Positions 63,997 through 64,000 of a stretch of DNA of 64,000 bases are shown here, piece by piece (the first letter of the stretch is position 1; each line of letters begins with the position of its first letter). Position numbers and translations under genes: made by a program. Location: contig NZ_JAEMEF010000004.1 of NCBI RefSeq assembly GCF_016785945.1, positions 124,001 through 188,000 of the forward strand, in the 5' to 3' direction. Under the pieces are notes generated by a model. That model saw only the letters and a list, made by a program, of their open reading frames with translations, was not told the origin of the DNA and ran no database searches. The DNA is from Olleya sediminilitoris. GTDB lineage: Bacteria > Bacteroidota > Bacteroidia > Flavobacteriales > Flavobacteriaceae.

Positions 63997-64000
63997 GTTA

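Overview
The window looks like chromosomal DNA of a marine-type Flavobacteriaceae (Bacteroidota), near genera such as Olleya, Lacinutrix or Winogradskyella; the genus is an inference and cannot be settled here. The evidence is strong AT-richness, TAnnTTTG-type promoter boxes instead of sigma70 boxes, no regular Shine-Dalgarno sequences, many MK-start lipoproteins, a T9SS-like C-terminus, a TonB-dependent receptor with a carboxypeptidase-like domain, fused CcsBA, bacillithiol deacetylase BshB1, and a separate LytS/LytTR pair with a Reg_prop propeller. I see no phage, insertion sequence, CRISPR array or rRNA.

Layout. 1-2237: 5' part of a large secreted PIG-L protein. 2400-8144 (minus): one eight-gene run (DUF2520 Rossmann protein, KdsC-like phosphatase, small membrane protein, UbiA prenyltransferase, Maf, lipoprotein, MscS-like channel, CorA). 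8203-11920 (plus): group III truncated globin and CcsBA for cytochrome c maturation. 12122-17304: T9SS-type secreted protein, MscL, a small basic protein, a PLP trans-sulfuration enzyme, RlmF, BshB1 and tRNA-His. 17411-20262 (minus): M28 peptidase lipoprotein, membrane protein, DUF3108 protein. 20392-23719 (plus): a metal (probably copper) module of a HYC_CC_PP protein, a TonB receptor with an N-terminal HMA domain, and a periplasmic HMA protein. 23789-33300: thioredoxin-like lipoproteins, ABC-F ATPase, fasciclin protein, PheT and a coiled-coil envelope pair. 33455-34772 (minus): DoxX-OhrR-Ohr peroxide operon. 34915-37013 (minus): ThiD, TenA, MiaE. 37095-43944: amine oxidase-like flavoprotein, RecG, M1 peptidase, patatin and a membrane-anchored protein. 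52968-63944: FMN glutamate-synthase-like protein, AsmA-like protein, UvrD/PcrA helicase, TsaC-like protein, OmpA lipoprotein, GT2, an HsdR-N-like nuclease-fold protein, HolA, cupin lipoprotein and DJ-1/PfpI protein.

The most interesting locus is 44084-52903. A promoter box is followed by an orphan intrinsic-terminator hairpin. After it come an Lgt-like membrane protein with a cysteine-substituted signature, five tightly packed small lipoproteins, a LytS-type sensor kinase with a periplasmic propeller, its LytTR regulator, and a large modular lipoprotein. Two of the small lipoproteins are paralogues of each other. A third shares a C-terminal domain with the large lipoprotein on the other side of the kinase/regulator pair. 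This looks like a self-contained, attenuated or sRNA-associated surface-lipoprotein system that I cannot match to a described one.

Other noteworthy signals are an HMA domain placed upstream of the signal sequence of a TonB receptor, several promoter boxes so close to start codons that the mRNAs should be leaderless, an ABC-F protein with one intact and one degenerate composite ATP site, and a dispersed GC-rich palindromic motif.
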